This document shows, piece by piece, positions 51,203 through 60,489 of a stretch of 64,000 nucleotides of DNA; the first letter of the stretch is position 1, and each line of letters starts with the position of its first letter. This stretch comes from Paremcibacter congregatus. Lineage in GTDB: Bacteria; Pseudomonadota; Alphaproteobacteria; Sphingomonadales; Emcibacteraceae. Below the pieces are notes generated by a model. That model saw only the letters and a program-made list of their open reading frames with translations, was not told the origin of the DNA and searched no databases. The stretch is from assembly GCF_006385135.1 (NCBI RefSeq), contig NZ_CP041025.1, forward strand, positions 2,759,501-2,823,500. The letters are read 5' to 3'. A program made the translations under genes and the position numbers.

Positions 51203-53205
51203 CGGCCATCTCCCAAATCCAGGGGGAGATCCGCCTCATCATCAAAAGCCGCCGCGCGCTGGAAGCTATTCAGCTGATATTTATCCGCTTCAAGGCTCGT
51301 CTCATCCACATCCGGATCAATCACTTCGAAGATATCAATGGATGGTACTGGGGTTTCTTGTTCCGGCGTCAATATGGGGACATGTTCTATTGATCCTTCG
51401 CTGGTTAAACGCGCCATGCCATTATTTTGATCATCTGGCGTGACCAGTCGGGCATCTACATCTGCCTGACAATCCTGCCAGTCGGAAGTATTTTCAGAAA
51501 TAGCTTCTGTGATGAGCGTTGCCGCAGGCGGGTGAATCCTTGTGGTAAAGTTCTGATCCTCATAATAGCGCAGCTTCTGCGCCCGGATTGGCGGCAGACC
51601 TGCGATCTGCACTAACTCTTCGTCCATGGGCAATTGCATGACTTCACCTGGGGTCAGCAACTGCCGGGCCGTTTCCTGGCGGGAGACCATCACATGACCG
51701 AGCCACGGCGACAGACGGTGCCCCGCATAATTTTTCTGGGAACGCAATTCTGTAGCAGCCCCCAAACTGTCAGAGATACGTTTGGCTGTGCGTTCATCAT
51801 TGGTGGCAAAGGCAACACGCACATGACAATTATCCAGAATGCTGTTGTTCTCACCATACGCTTTGGATATTTGATTGAGGCTTTGAGCAATCAGGAAAGC
51901 CCGGATACCGTAACCTGCCATAAAGGCCAATGAGGTTTCGAAAAAATCCAGACGACCCAAAGCCGGGAATTCGTCCAGCATCAGGAGAAGTTGTCGGCTC
52001 TCACCTGCCTTAGCTTCCAATTTCTCCGTCAGGCGACGACCGATTTGATTGAGGATCAGGCGCATCAGCGGTTTGGTACGACTGAGGTCACTGGGTGGCA
52101 CCACCAGATAGAGCGATACCGGCTTCTCCGCCTTGATCAAATCCATCACGGTAAAATCAGATTTGGACGTTACCTCTTTGACGACAGGATCGCGGTAAAG
52201 GCTGAGGAAACTCAACGCCGTACTCAACACGCCGCTGCGTTCGTTTTCTGATTTATTGAGAAGTTCGCGGGCGGTCACAGCGACAACAGGATGAGGCTTG
52301 GGGTTTTGATAATCGCCGAGATGGTTGGTGATCAGCATATCCTTCAATGTGTTTTTGAAAGACTTGGCGGGATCACTTAAAACTTCTGCCACACGGGACA
52401 GGGTTTTCTCTTCCTCAGCATAGAGCACATGTAGAATGGTTCCCACCAGCAATGAATGACTTGTTTTTTCCCAGTGGTTATGCCGCTCAAGACTGCCTTC
52501 GGGGTCGACCAGAATGTCAGCGATATTCTGTACATCCCGCACTTCATTCAGGCCACGCCGGACTTCCATCAGCGGGTTACAGTGAACACTGGAAATATCT
52601 GTGGGGTTAAAACACAGGCAGTGAGAGAATGTGGACCGCCAGCCCGAGGTCAGTTGCCAGTTCTCGCCCTTCAAATCATGAACCACCACACTGCCCGTCC
52701 AACTGAGCAAAGTCGGGATCACAAGTCCCACCCCTTTACCGGAACGGGTCGGTGCGAAGGTCATGATATGTTCCGGCCCGTCATGGCGCAGATAACCCCC
52801 ATCATATTGTCCAAGGAACACGCCTTTGGGTTTGAGCAACCCAGCCTGCCTGATATCTGACTTATCCGCCCAACGAGCGGAACCGTAGGTCGTTACCCTG
52901 CTCTGTTCGCGGGCGCGCCAGAGGGATCCAATGATGGCGACGAACGTTCCCATAATCCCGCCGGCAGCAGCGAGACCCCCGGCTTTGTAAAATACTGCCG
53001 GGGCGTAGACTTCAAAAGCGTACCACCATTCGAACAGGCGCCAGGGGTAGTAAACAGGATAATCAAAAATACTGAACCACGGCACACCGAGCCGCGCCTG
53101 ATACCCCAGCATAAAAGCCGCCCATTGGCTTGCTGCCCAAAGCGTGCCGATCACCACCAGAAAAGTGATCAACATCTGGCCAATAAGTATTTTTGTCGGG
53201 GTCAT
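51199..53205 (-). CDS. traG: Conjugation coupling protein TraG (VirD4-type)
   Basis: 668 residues from ATG 53205 (CAGGAG eight bases upstream). N-terminal membrane helices (MLITFLVVIGTLWAASQWAA and a second near residue 70), Walker A FAPTRSGKGVGLVIPTLL near residue 153, Walker B LLLMLDEFPALGRLDFFE, then AGYGIRAFLIAQSLNQISKA. It links the relaxase-DNA complex to the transfer channel. First gene of the trb operon. The acidic C-terminus is long. Confidence 0.95.
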   Translation of the reverse strand: MTPTKILIGQMLITFLVVIGTLWAASQWAAFMLGYQARLGVPWFSIFDYPVYYPWRLFEWWYAFEVYAPAVFYKAGGLAAAGGIMGTFVAIIGSLWRAREQSRVTTYGSARWADKSDIRQAGLLKPKGVFLGQYDGGYLRHDGPEHIMTFAPTRSGKGVGLVIPTLLSWTGSVVVHDLKGENWQLTSGWRSTFSHCLCFNPTDISSVHCNPLMEVRRGLNEVRDVQNIADILVDPEGSLERHNHWEKTSHSLLVGTILHVLYAEEEKTLSRVAEVLSDPAKSFKNTLKDMLITNHLGDYQNPKPHPVVAVTARELLNKSENERSGVLSTALSFLSLYRDPVVKEVTSKSDFTVMDLIKAEKPVSLYLVVPPSDLSRTKPLMRLILNQIGRRLTEKLEAKAGESRQLLLMLDEFPALGRLDFFETSLAFMAGYGIRAFLIAQSLNQISKAYGENNSILDNCHVRVAFATNDERTAKRISDSLGAATELRSQKNYAGHRLSPWLGHVMVSRQETARQLLTPGEVMQLPMDEELVQIAGLPPIRAQKLRYYEDQNFTTRIHPPAATLITEAISENTSDWQDCQADVDARLVTPDDQNNGMARLTSEGSIEHVPILTPEQETPVPSIDIFEVIDPDVDETSLEADKYQLNSFQRAAAFDDEADLPLDLGDGR

Positions 53206-53648
53206 ATCCACTCCTGAATTTGTCAATAAACACATTCAGGAGAGGGGCAAAAAAACGAATCGTCAAGGTATTTTATTTATGATAAACAATGCCTTAACTC
53301 ATATGTCGCGGCACAAGTTCTCTGCATTTCTTAGAACTCTTCAAGAGTTTCCAAAGCGCAGAAAAAATAATTGAAGAAATTTCCACACAAAACAGGATGT
53401 TACTCGCAAAAGATGTTATAAATCTCAAAATACTGCGAATCGATTAGCAAATAATCAGGTGCGAGAAATAAATTTATGTACATTGGGTTTATGCTATTTT
53501 TAATTGAGTATCCACTCTGAACCCAATGCGGAAGTTTGTATTTTTAAGAATGAGCTTTAGAGATAAAATGTAATATGAAAAATCAATCTACTCTGCTCCA
53601 TTAATTCTATTATCTGGTCAGGTTTTCTTTTTGAGTAATAATTTGAAA
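53206..53648. other. AT-rich leader region before traG
   Basis: About 440 bases with no accepted gene. It should contain the promoter of the traG-trb operon and the end of the ImmA-type gene. The change to AT-rich DNA marks the border of the HTH/ImmA/DUF3892 module. Confidence 0.45.
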
Positions 53649-54542
53649 TTATCGACCTCTTGCAAATTTAGGGGTCCAGCTATTCTCTAAATCTATATCA
53701 TCTCTGTCATCTGAATCGCCTTCTACTTCATAAGTTAAAAGGGTGATTTGAAAACCGTTCGCTTGCGCTAATGTTTGTTCAAAGATCAAAATATTTGGCT
53801 TGCTGTCAACCCACGCACTTGGACTTGCTGTAGACCAAGCAGATACCTTTCCTATAATCAAATTTTTTTTGGAAGAGATTGTGTTATGAGGAATTGGAGA
53901 GGCATGTTTGACATTTAACCAAGGAAAATCATCATGTTTTTTTACGTACCTAATCTTCTTGTTTTTTGAGAAAATAACAGCTGTTGGGTCATTAAAATTA
54001 GTTAATGCATATCTTCTTGCCATTGCCTCCTTACTAATTTCAAATAATTCGGCTAACCGAATAATGTGATCTATATCAGCACCAGAGTTTGAATTTAGAA
54101 ATTGTTTGATTTTATTATATGGCATCAATAATTCAGCAGAAAACTCATTCGCTTCTGCTTCCATTCTCATCAACTTATTATTTTTATCTGATTTCTCTGC
54201 TGCAAGATTAGCCGTAGTGCATTGAAATCCCGCTGGGTTATCTGATTTATGCCATGGGTTGAGGTAATGCCCCAGCTCGTGCCCAATAGTAAATCGTTTT
54301 CGCTGTTCTGAGCGGTCTCCTCGAACAATAATAGCCCCTTCCGACTTGTTGTCCGGTGCTATTAATGCACCTTCAAAACTTATGTTGTTTTCTTCTTTTA
54401 TCTCATAGATGTTCAACGCACTTGCAATTTCACGGACTGGAATAGGAAATGAGTTATCTGGAATTTGGTCTAAGACAGCTTGTGCCAGTTTTACTGGGTC
54501 ACCCCCAACGTCTTCTAATTCCATGCGATCGATAATTATCAT
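53649..54542 (-). CDS. ImmA/IrrE-family metallopeptidase
   Basis: 297 residues. The zinc motif is in KRFTIGHELGHYLNPWH (HELGH near residue 88), with a Glu region downstream (MEAEANEFSAELLMPYNKIK), both typical of COG2856. Such proteases cut a partner HTH repressor to switch on mobile elements or stress genes. The start overlaps the stop of the HTH gene (ATGA), so the two form one unit. The C-terminal 130 residues are unassigned. Confidence 0.9.
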   Translation of the reverse strand: MIIIDRMELEDVGGDPVKLAQAVLDQIPDNSFPIPVREIASALNIYEIKEENNISFEGALIAPDNKSEGAIIVRGDRSEQRKRFTIGHELGHYLNPWHKSDNPAGFQCTTANLAAEKSDKNNKLMRMEAEANEFSAELLMPYNKIKQFLNSNSGADIDHIIRLAELFEISKEAMARRYALTNFNDPTAVIFSKNKKIRYVKKHDDFPWLNVKHASPIPHNTISSKKNLIIGKVSAWSTASPSAWVDSKPNILIFEQTLAQANGFQITLLTYEVEGDSDDRDDIDLENSWTPKFARGR

Positions 54543-54868
54543 TCTTTAGCTTTCTGCCGATCCAACATTGTTTTTATCATACTATCCAACAACTGCTTAT
54601 CTTCTGGACCCAACTCACCAACTTGGCGGAACATTCTGACTAATTCTGGGTCTGCATTATTGTCAGCTAAATCCTCACCAATCAGTGTGTTCACAGGAAC
54701 ACCAAAATGATTAGAGTATTGCTTTAATAAGTCAACAGATGGATTTTTACTGTTCCCTTTTTCTAGATCATATACATGAGTTTTTGATATTCCAATGGCG
54801 TCAGCAACTTGTTGTAAAGATTGTTTCTTTCGTAACCTTAATTCTTTTAATTTCACAGCTAATGACAT
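54539..54868 (-). CDS. XRE-family HTH repressor, ImmA partner
   Basis: 109 residues; LKELRLRKKQSLQQVADAIG, then ISKTHVYDLEKGNSKNPSVD, a standard Cro/C1 domain. The C-terminus (RQVGELGPEDKQLLDSMIKT) is helical and may be the cleavage and dimer region. Likely the substrate of the peptidase encoded next. It is divergent from the DUF3892 pair and probably controls the shared promoter region. Confidence 0.9.
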   Translation of the reverse strand: MSLAVKLKELRLRKKQSLQQVADAIGISKTHVYDLEKGNSKNPSVDLLKQYSNHFGVPVNTLIGEDLADNNADPELVRMFRQVGELGPEDKQLLDSMIKTMLDRQKAKE

Positions 54869-54952
54869 TTTTACAACCCTTCAAGAATCAATTCGGCACC
54901 CTCTTCTTGAGAGTGCCGTTAGATTATATTGAATAAAATTATACCAGATGTC

Positions 54953-54999
54953 TTGACAAACGCAAGAGTTAGATATATCTGTATGTTATCGATAGATCA
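54953..54999 (+). promoter_or_regulatory. Promoter of the DUF3892 genes with palindromic sites
   Basis: TTGACA at 54953-54958 and a TATATC/TATCTG box about 15-17 bases on. AGATATATCT (54971-54980) is a perfect palindrome overlapping the -10 box and a likely operator for the divergent HTH protein. GGAG precedes ATG 55015. Confidence 0.55.
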
Positions 55000-55014
55000 A
55001 AATAGGAGTTAACA

Positions 55015-55275
55015 ATGGCTGATAGAGCTGTAACTAGAACAGGGAAAGACGAAGATGGCGATATTACATCTTTGTGTAACCCTAATGCATCATGGTCCCC
55101 ACGAAAAAGTGGTGACGCAATTTACGATATAGAAAATAACGTCCATACATATCACGTTCCGTGGAAGAGCGGCCGCACAGAAATTCGGGTTGTCAACGGT
55201 TCAACAGGCAAATACTTGAGAACCGATAGAGACAATACGAATAAGAACAATCTGGATGATCTTCCTGATTGTTAA
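55015..55275 (+). CDS. DUF3892-type small protein
   Basis: 86 residues. The order SWSPRKSGDAIYDIENNVHT, then YHVPWKSGRTEIRVVNG, then KYLRTDRDNTNKNNLDDLPDC matches DUF3892: W-s---AI-dIe, V-V, KYLrT-D---NNL--LP-C. No membrane segment. Function unknown. A strong promoter and ribosome binding site precede it. A second small gene follows 35 bases on. Confidence 0.75.
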   Translation: MADRAVTRTGKDEDGDITSLCNPNASWSPRKSGDAIYDIENNVHTYHVPWKSGRTEIRVVNGSTGKYLRTDRDNTNKNNLDDLPDC

Positions 55276-55310
55276 TTTTAACGCCAAGCCCCTATAGGAA
55301 GGATTTAAAA

Positions 55311-55523
55311 ATGGCACGTCAAAGAGTAACTGTAACACGAGAAAGTGAAACTGGTCGCAATCAACAGTTTCATGACAATTACAATGGTGGCAACATGAGC
55401 CGTAGTCAGTTTGTAAACCAAATTAACCAAGGCAATTACCCTAATTACCATGTGCGTAATATAAACGGACTTGATACTCCAGTATCAAATCCTGATAATA
55501 CACGAAATAATAATCTTGATTAA
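55311..55523 (+). CDS. Small companion protein ending in a similar NNL motif
   Basis: 70 residues (MARQRVTVTRESETGRNQQF, NMSRSQFVNQINQGNYPNYH, VRNINGLDTPVSNPD, ending NNNLD). It shares the T-GR start and NNL end style with the gene before it but is a distinct small family, known to me only as conserved and uncharacterised. AGGAAGGA upstream. Polar, soluble, Asn-rich. Confidence 0.65.
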   Translation: MARQRVTVTRESETGRNQQFHDNYNGGNMSRSQFVNQINQGNYPNYHVRNINGLDTPVSNPDNTRNNNLD

Positions 55524-55660
55524 AATGTAATAGTGCCGCGCTGTAGTACTTGCGCCGCACTATTCGACTTATTTGAAGATATACTGTTTGTTAGGCAATT
55601 TTAAAAGTCTGCTTTTGAAAAAACACATAATACACATAAGAATAATCTGGGCTGATAATA

Positions 55661-56840
55661 TGTATTAGTTGAGACTTGATCTGACATTCTTTAAAAACTG
55701 TATAAGAAAGGATGTTAGACATGAGCAGTTATCAAGAAAAAATTATCAAACCAAAATTAGGCGTATTGGAGTTGGCGAAGCAGCTTGGCAATGTGAGCCA
55801 AGCGTGCAAAGTGATGGGTTACAGCCGTGATACGTTTTACCGCTACAAGGAGTTGTATGAGAATGGCGGCGAAGAGGCGCTGATTGAAATCAGCCGCCGC
55901 AAGCCGATCCTCAAGAACCGCGTGGCGGAAAGTGTAGAGCGTGCCTGCATCGAAATTGCCGTTGAATTTCCGGCCTACGGCCAGCAACGCGCGGCCAATG
56001 AACTTCGAAAGGCGGGCATCTTGATCTCGCCCGGTGGCATTCGCTCGGTGTGGCTGCGCAACGATCTGGAGACGATGCAAAAACGTCTCAAAGCCCTGGA
56101 AGCCAAAGTCGCGCAGGATGGGATTATTTTAACCGAGGAACAGGTTGCTGCGTTAGAAAAGCAAAAATCAAAACGTGAGGCACACGGAGAGATTGAAAGC
56201 CAGCACCCGGGCTATCTCGGCTCGCAGGACACTTACTATGTCGGCAATATCAAAGGTGTTGGGCGGATTTACCAGCAAACCTTCATCGACACCTATTGCC
56301 GCGTGGCCTTTGCACGGCTCTATACCGAGAAAACAGCCATCACCGCCGCCGATACGCTTAATGCGGTGGTGTTGCCATTTTATGAGGAGCAAAACATTCC
56401 GCTGTTGCGCATCCTCACCGACCGTGGCACCGAATATTGCGGGAAGGCCGAAAACCACGCCTATCAGCTTTATCTGGGAATCGAAAATATCGACCACACC
56501 AGAACAAAAGCCAATAGCCCGCAAACCAACGGTATCTGTGAGCGGTTCCACAAAACCATGCAGGATGAGTTTTACTCTATTGCCTTCCGCAAAAAGCTTT
56601 ATTCTTCATTGGATGATTTACAGCAAGACGTGGACGAATGGCTCAAAAGCTATAACGAAACACGGCCTCATTCCGGGAAGTATTGCTACGGTAAAACCCC
56701 AATGCAAACCCTGAACGATGCCAAAGAGCTTGTGCAGTCCAAAAATATTGGTACTGTACAGGAATTATCGGACAGCGCGTCCCAAAAAGCGCTGGCTGGC
56801 CGATAATTCATAACCGTCAGATCAAGTCCTGACTTTTACA
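55661..56840 (+). mobile_element. IS481-family insertion sequence with target duplication
   Basis: Inverted repeats TGTATTAGTTGAGACTTG (55661 inward) and TGTAAAAGTCAGGACTTG (56840 inward), both continuing ATCTGAC. Flanked by a 7-base direct repeat GATAATA (55654-55660 and 56841-56847). Intact transposase. A recent insertion. Confidence 0.92.
55721..56806 (+). CDS. IS481-family transposase
   Basis: 361 residues from ATG 55721 (MSSYQEK), with AAAGGA upstream; ATG 55712 is in frame too. N-terminal HTH (VLELAKQLGNVSQACKVMGY then SRDTFYRYKEL), then the rve core: Asp in GSQDTYYVGNIKG, Asp in ILTDRGTEYCG, Glu in TNGICERFHKTMQDEFY, and NETRPHSGKYCYGKTPMQTL at the end. All catalytic residues are in place. 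Confidence 0.94.
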   Translation: MSSYQEKIIKPKLGVLELAKQLGNVSQACKVMGYSRDTFYRYKELYENGGEEALIEISRRKPILKNRVAESVERACIEIAVEFPAYGQQRAANELRKAGILISPGGIRSVWLRNDLETMQKRLKALEAKVAQDGIILTEEQVAALEKQKSKREAHGEIESQHPGYLGSQDTYYVGNIKGVGRIYQQTFIDTYCRVAFARLYTEKTAITAADTLNAVVLPFYEEQNIPLLRILTDRGTEYCGKAENHAYQLYLGIENIDHTRTKANSPQTNGICERFHKTMQDEFYSIAFRKKLYSSLDDLQQDVDEWLKSYNETRPHSGKYCYGKTPMQTLNDAKELVQSKNIGTVQELSDSASQKALAGR

Positions 56841-56864
56841 GATAATATCTAGCTGCAATTAATT

Positions 56865-58841
56865 TTAGAACCAAACACCCTGCCCGATTGACCAGCTGAT
56901 ATTTCCTCGGCTAATCATACCAGAAATAACCTGTCCTTTAGCACGTTCCATCACGGGTCGCCATGGGACGAGGGTAAACTCTTTTGACTTTTCCAAAATT
57001 GCATACTGGCCACTCTTAAGGTTAAGCTTTCGGACATAAGTTCCACTCACGTCACCCTTGTCCCCCATGGGAGAATATTTCTTGCCAGTTTGTTTAGCTA
57101 TGGTTACGGCTATTTTTGTCATTTCCCGTTTGGCAAGCTTGGCCGCAAAATCTTTTGGATATAGGAACCTTGCCCCCTTCTGCTGGATCAGTCCTTGTCT
57201 CAGTAACCAGCTCCGTCTCTGAGCAAGGGCTTGACGCACTTTTCTGCCGAAGCCACCTGAGAACAGACCAGTCTTTTCCTTTTCATCAAGATTCCGATCC
57301 AACCAACCATAACCTTCGCCATCTACCAATTGATCTAGGGCATAAGCTGAATTGATGGTCATTGCCATCGGCGCCTTTTGTGCAAATTGTTTCTGAAGTT
57401 TCTCAACACAGTTGGTAAAATCAGGAGGGATTCTCCATATACCACCCTTCTCACGTTCTCCAATACCATAACGGCGCAAGCTCTCCAGTCGACGGACATG
57501 GCTTTGGATATAGGCGGCGCTAGCTTTGGGATCAAAATCCCGATGTTTCCCCTCACTATAAATGCCGCCGTTCTGATGGGCAATAGCCGCAATGCGATGA
57601 TCCACCTGTGATGCTTGCTTGTGAGCCGCTTTCACAGAAATAATCATACCTTGATTTAGATCACTGATCTGTTCCAGCTCTCCCATATCCACATACCAAT
57701 GGTTACCGTCTGTGCCGTCCAGAATGATATAGCGCCTGTCGTTAAGTTCATCTGACAAACCAACCTTGATCAGTTCACCTGTGATATGGTTTTGAGAGGT
57801 TGCATCAAGGCCAAAAATCAGCGCTTTCTGTTTTAAGTTATCTTTGCCGGCGCCATACAGATTACGGTGAAGAATTTTGATAATATCACCCCTTTCCCCC
57901 ATCATCTGTAATGTGTCTTTCATATTTGGGGACAATCGCCAATAGTTACTGCCCTGATACTGGGCCAGTCCCATTTTGGAAAGCTTCTTCAAACGGGCTG
58001 TGACCAGATTGGCGGAATAGGTCCCGCCATCTGGATGCATCATATGGGCCCGGCTGTAGTTGATAATATCCCGATCAATATCCGTCAATCTGTCCTGATC
58101 CACCTGTCGTCTTACCTGTTGCAGGATTTCCATTTCTGTGCGGGGTCCGAGTTCCTGTGTCAGGATATCTGAGGCCATATTTCTCATGCCGTAACTCATA
58201 TAGGATTTGGCGATGATTAGGTCTTTGCCTTTATCGTCCACACCTCTTAAGACAAGATGTGTATGAGGATGATCTGTGTCAAAATGATCAACCGCTACCC
58301 AGTCAAGTTTGGTCTGTAAATCCTGCTCCATTTTAGCCATTAAATCCCGGGTGAAGGACTTATGATCTTCAATCTCAACGCCATCCTCTGCCGAGACAAT
58401 AAAACGGAACTGATGGCGGTCGCCTTCGCTGCGGTTTTGAAATTCCTTCAGGTCAATATCATCACCAAACTTTCCGTAGGATTCTGCTTCTTTTCCGTCC
58501 TGCCCAACCCCTTCCCGTTCAATATATTGAAGATGCGACATGGCCCTTGAATAACTTGTACCAGCAAGCTTGATAATCCGGCCTTTAATAATGACCTGCC
58601 GCGCCCCAGCAGGGACGGCAGATTTGCCATATTGGCTATTACTATATCTCCCGGCCCAGTGACCCCTGCCGATCCTCTCGCCAGTATAGCCGCTTCTGCC
58701 CTCTGACATATCAGATGATGGCCTAGACATACCATGTGACAGACTTCTCACTTTCTTCAACACCCGTTTACTGAACCGGTCACCTCGGTTTCCGGGTTTA
58801 CCAAGCTTGGGTTTGAAGGGATTTTCAGGTATGTTGGTCAT
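56865..58841 (-). CDS. Relaxase (VirD2/RlxS type, DUF3363)
   Basis: 658 residues. An Arg/Ser-rich N-terminus, then the nuclease domain: SYSRAMSHLQYIEREGV, HQFRFIVSAEDGVEI, and the metal-binding motif VAVDHFDTDHPHTHLVLRG near residue 198 (three His). The long C-terminal part (EYSxG-type helices, LGPRTEMEILQQVRRQVDQD and several PDF-NC repeats) is DUF3363. It nicks oriT and pilots the DNA strand through the channel. The catalytic Tyr is probably in the SYSRAMSHLQY stretch. traF and a candidate oriT lie on the other side of its start. IS481 lies just beyond its end. Confidence 0.93.
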   Translation of the reverse strand: MTNIPENPFKPKLGKPGNRGDRFSKRVLKKVRSLSHGMSRPSSDMSEGRSGYTGERIGRGHWAGRYSNSQYGKSAVPAGARQVIIKGRIIKLAGTSYSRAMSHLQYIEREGVGQDGKEAESYGKFGDDIDLKEFQNRSEGDRHQFRFIVSAEDGVEIEDHKSFTRDLMAKMEQDLQTKLDWVAVDHFDTDHPHTHLVLRGVDDKGKDLIIAKSYMSYGMRNMASDILTQELGPRTEMEILQQVRRQVDQDRLTDIDRDIINYSRAHMMHPDGGTYSANLVTARLKKLSKMGLAQYQGSNYWRLSPNMKDTLQMMGERGDIIKILHRNLYGAGKDNLKQKALIFGLDATSQNHITGELIKVGLSDELNDRRYIILDGTDGNHWYVDMGELEQISDLNQGMIISVKAAHKQASQVDHRIAAIAHQNGGIYSEGKHRDFDPKASAAYIQSHVRRLESLRRYGIGEREKGGIWRIPPDFTNCVEKLQKQFAQKAPMAMTINSAYALDQLVDGEGYGWLDRNLDEKEKTGLFSGGFGRKVRQALAQRRSWLLRQGLIQQKGARFLYPKDFAAKLAKREMTKIAVTIAKQTGKKYSPMGDKGDVSGTYVRKLNLKSGQYAILEKSKEFTLVPWRPVMERAKGQVISGMISRGNISWSIGQGVWF

Positions 58842-58962
58842 GATTTATTCCTATGGGTAAGTCATTGATACAATTGGATTAAAAAAATACGGCAGGGGTA
58901 TTATCTCTTACCTTCAAGGGCTTACCAAAAATGCTTTGTTTTTGGCCAAAAAATTTGGTGCC

Positions 58963-59022
58963 GGATAAAAAGATGTGCAGACAATGACTTAGGAGCGCCG
59001 CGCCTAAGACGCTTTTATCTTG
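58963..59022. repeat. 60-base hairpin-like element, copy B
   Basis: Matches 1106-1165 at 48 of 60 positions by my count. GATAAAA...TTTTATC and CTTAGG...CCTAAG are nested arms (about 58965 to 59019). It sits 120 bases upstream of the relaxase start and may be a regulatory hairpin or part of the transfer origin. Confidence 0.6.
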
Positions 59023-59242
59023 TTATATTTCTTTTCAAAATTTCGGCCATATTTTCGCCCCAAAAACCCACAGAAAATATCGCCTTGAGAAAAGCCCTCG
59101 TTATTTTTTTGGACGCTTTAGTATTTTTCAGATCGGCGTTAGCATCGGTGCTATCTGTGAGGCAATTTTAATCATCTTGCTGCATATTATTACTCAGAAA
59201 CCGTTAGCAGGCCTTAACCACAGAGTAGCCAATTTTCTCCCC

Positions 59243-59309
59243 TATAGGCTCCTAGCCCTATGACTAAGGCTATGACTAAGACCGACGCTAAGACCGTCCC
59301 TTATCCTGC
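59243..59309 (+). other. Candidate oriT with IncP-like nick consensus
   Basis: TTATCCTGC at 59301-59309 agrees with the YATCCTG|Y nick consensus of IncP/VirD2-type (MOB-P) relaxases. Immediately before it are an inverted repeat (ATAGGCT...AGCCCTAT, about 59243-59261) and direct repeats (CTATGACTAAG at 59258-59268 and 59270-59280; GACTAAGACCG and GCTAAGACCG at 59274-59284 and 59287-59296). It lies between the relaxase and traF genes, the usual oriT position. Inferred by pattern only. Confidence 0.6.
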
Positions 59310-59316
59310 AAAATAT

Positions 59317-59811
59317 TCAAAAATATACGGCGACACCGATGATCTTCTTTCGCGAGATCGGGCCAAAATATCGGCTGTCAAAGGAATAGTCTGAGTGAAG
59401 ACTGAGCAGGAAAACCTCACCGGTTTTTAACCTGCGACATCCGTTCCAGACAGGCATTATGCGGCCTGAGAGATCGTGGTTTTTAACGTCAGCCACAGCC
59501 TGATCGTTCACATAAATCACCTCATGCCGGATACAGATATGATCCCCTGATAGAGCGAATATTCTCTTCAGAAGCGGAATATCTGGCCCGACATATCTTC
59601 TTTCTAAAGCCAATTCTCTGACAGATTGAGGAAGCTCTATCAGCACATAGTCACCGATTTTGAACTCACGTTTATGACGGATAACGTAAAACCCCATCGG
59701 CGCACTTGGCGACGGATTATAGAGTATTCTTGGGGCAAACTCTGTCATTGAAACCCCAATCAATAGGCAGCTCACTGCGGCAAGAATGATAATCAAATAT
59801 CTGGGCGTCAT
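59317..59811 (-). CDS. traF: TraF-type signal peptidase (S26 family)
   Basis: 164 residues. An N-terminal membrane helix (YLIIILAAVSCLLIGVSM), then catalytic Ser in NPSPSAPMGFYVI near residue 36 and catalytic Lys in PLLKRIFALSGD near residue 82; DSRYFGPI near the end is typical. In IncP systems TraF trims and cyclises the TrbC pilin. It overlaps the DUF2840 gene by four bases. Confidence 0.92.
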   Translation of the reverse strand: MTPRYLIIILAAVSCLLIGVSMTEFAPRILYNPSPSAPMGFYVIRHKREFKIGDYVLIELPQSVRELALERRYVGPDIPLLKRIFALSGDHICIRHEVIYVNDQAVADVKNHDLSGRIMPVWNGCRRLKTGEVFLLSLHSDYSFDSRYFGPISRKKIIGVAVYF

Positions 59812-60281
59812 ACTGATATCTCCCCTTCCTGCCTAAAGCTCTGATGCTGTTCCATGCTATAGCGGTGATAAGGTTGATTGGTCAGTATCCTCTGATGCAA
59901 ATGACCATAATAGGCCGGGGAAACCTCTGCGGGATCTATCCCCATATTTTCAATCTGATCAATGACGTTCATAGCAGCCCGTACCTTAAGCGCCCCTTCC
60001 ACATCAAGGATAATATAAGCGCCTGGGCTCACCCCTTCCACTTGATGTGAGGGGCTTTTACCCGTGAAGCTCACCGTCCGTAAAATCATAAACCGCCATA
60101 ATCGACTGCCATATTCCCCCGCCTGCCACCGAATATATCCCAGGAGCTGCCCTGGCCGGTAATATTCAAGCCCCCGATATGGCGGCATAGTTACCTTGCT
60201 AACAGGCCGCCCAAACCGGGTATAATAGTGCAGCCTGCCCCTCAGAGAAATCGTCTCAATGCGCGTTAAATCCTTACGCAT
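59808..60281 (-). CDS. DUF2840 protein of conjugative elements
   Basis: 157 residues from ATG 60281 (MRKDLTRIETISLRGRLHYY), a start overlapping the stop of the HTH gene; the frame is open further upstream. RLHYYTRFGRP, YRPGQLLGYIRWQAGEYGSR and GVSPGAYIILDVEGALKVRA mark the DUF2840 family, which is always found next to traF in such elements. Function unknown. Confidence 0.88.
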   Translation of the reverse strand: MRKDLTRIETISLRGRLHYYTRFGRPVSKVTMPPYRGLEYYRPGQLLGYIRWQAGEYGSRLWRFMILRTVSFTGKSPSHQVEGVSPGAYIILDVEGALKVRAAMNVIDQIENMGIDPAEVSPAYYGHLHQRILTNQPYHRYSMEQHQSFRQEGEISV

Positions 60282-60489
60282 CAGACGTGCTCGATTTTCT
60301 GAGGGAGTCTGACCAGGCTTTAAGGTCTTCCATAGCATAGACCACAAGCTTTCCATGTTTGCGGTAAAGAGGCCCATTGCCTGTGATACGCATATTCCGT
60401 AAGGCATGAGAGCTTAAGCGAAGATATTCTCCCGCTTCAATGGTGTTTAAATAGCCTTTGGAGATAGTGGTCTCTGATGGTTTTGTCAT
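60274..60489 (-). CDS. AlpA/excisionase-like HTH protein
   Basis: 71 residues. GYLNTIEAGEYLRLSSHALR, then NMRITGNGPLYRKHGKLVVY, then AMEDLKAWSDS: a MerR/AlpA-type DNA-binding fold used by excisionases and element regulators. Conserved position upstream of DUF2840-traF. Probably controls the transfer or excision genes. Confidence 0.85.
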   Translation of the reverse strand: MTKPSETTISKGYLNTIEAGEYLRLSSHALRNMRITGNGPLYRKHGKLVVYAMEDLKAWSDSLRKSSTSDA

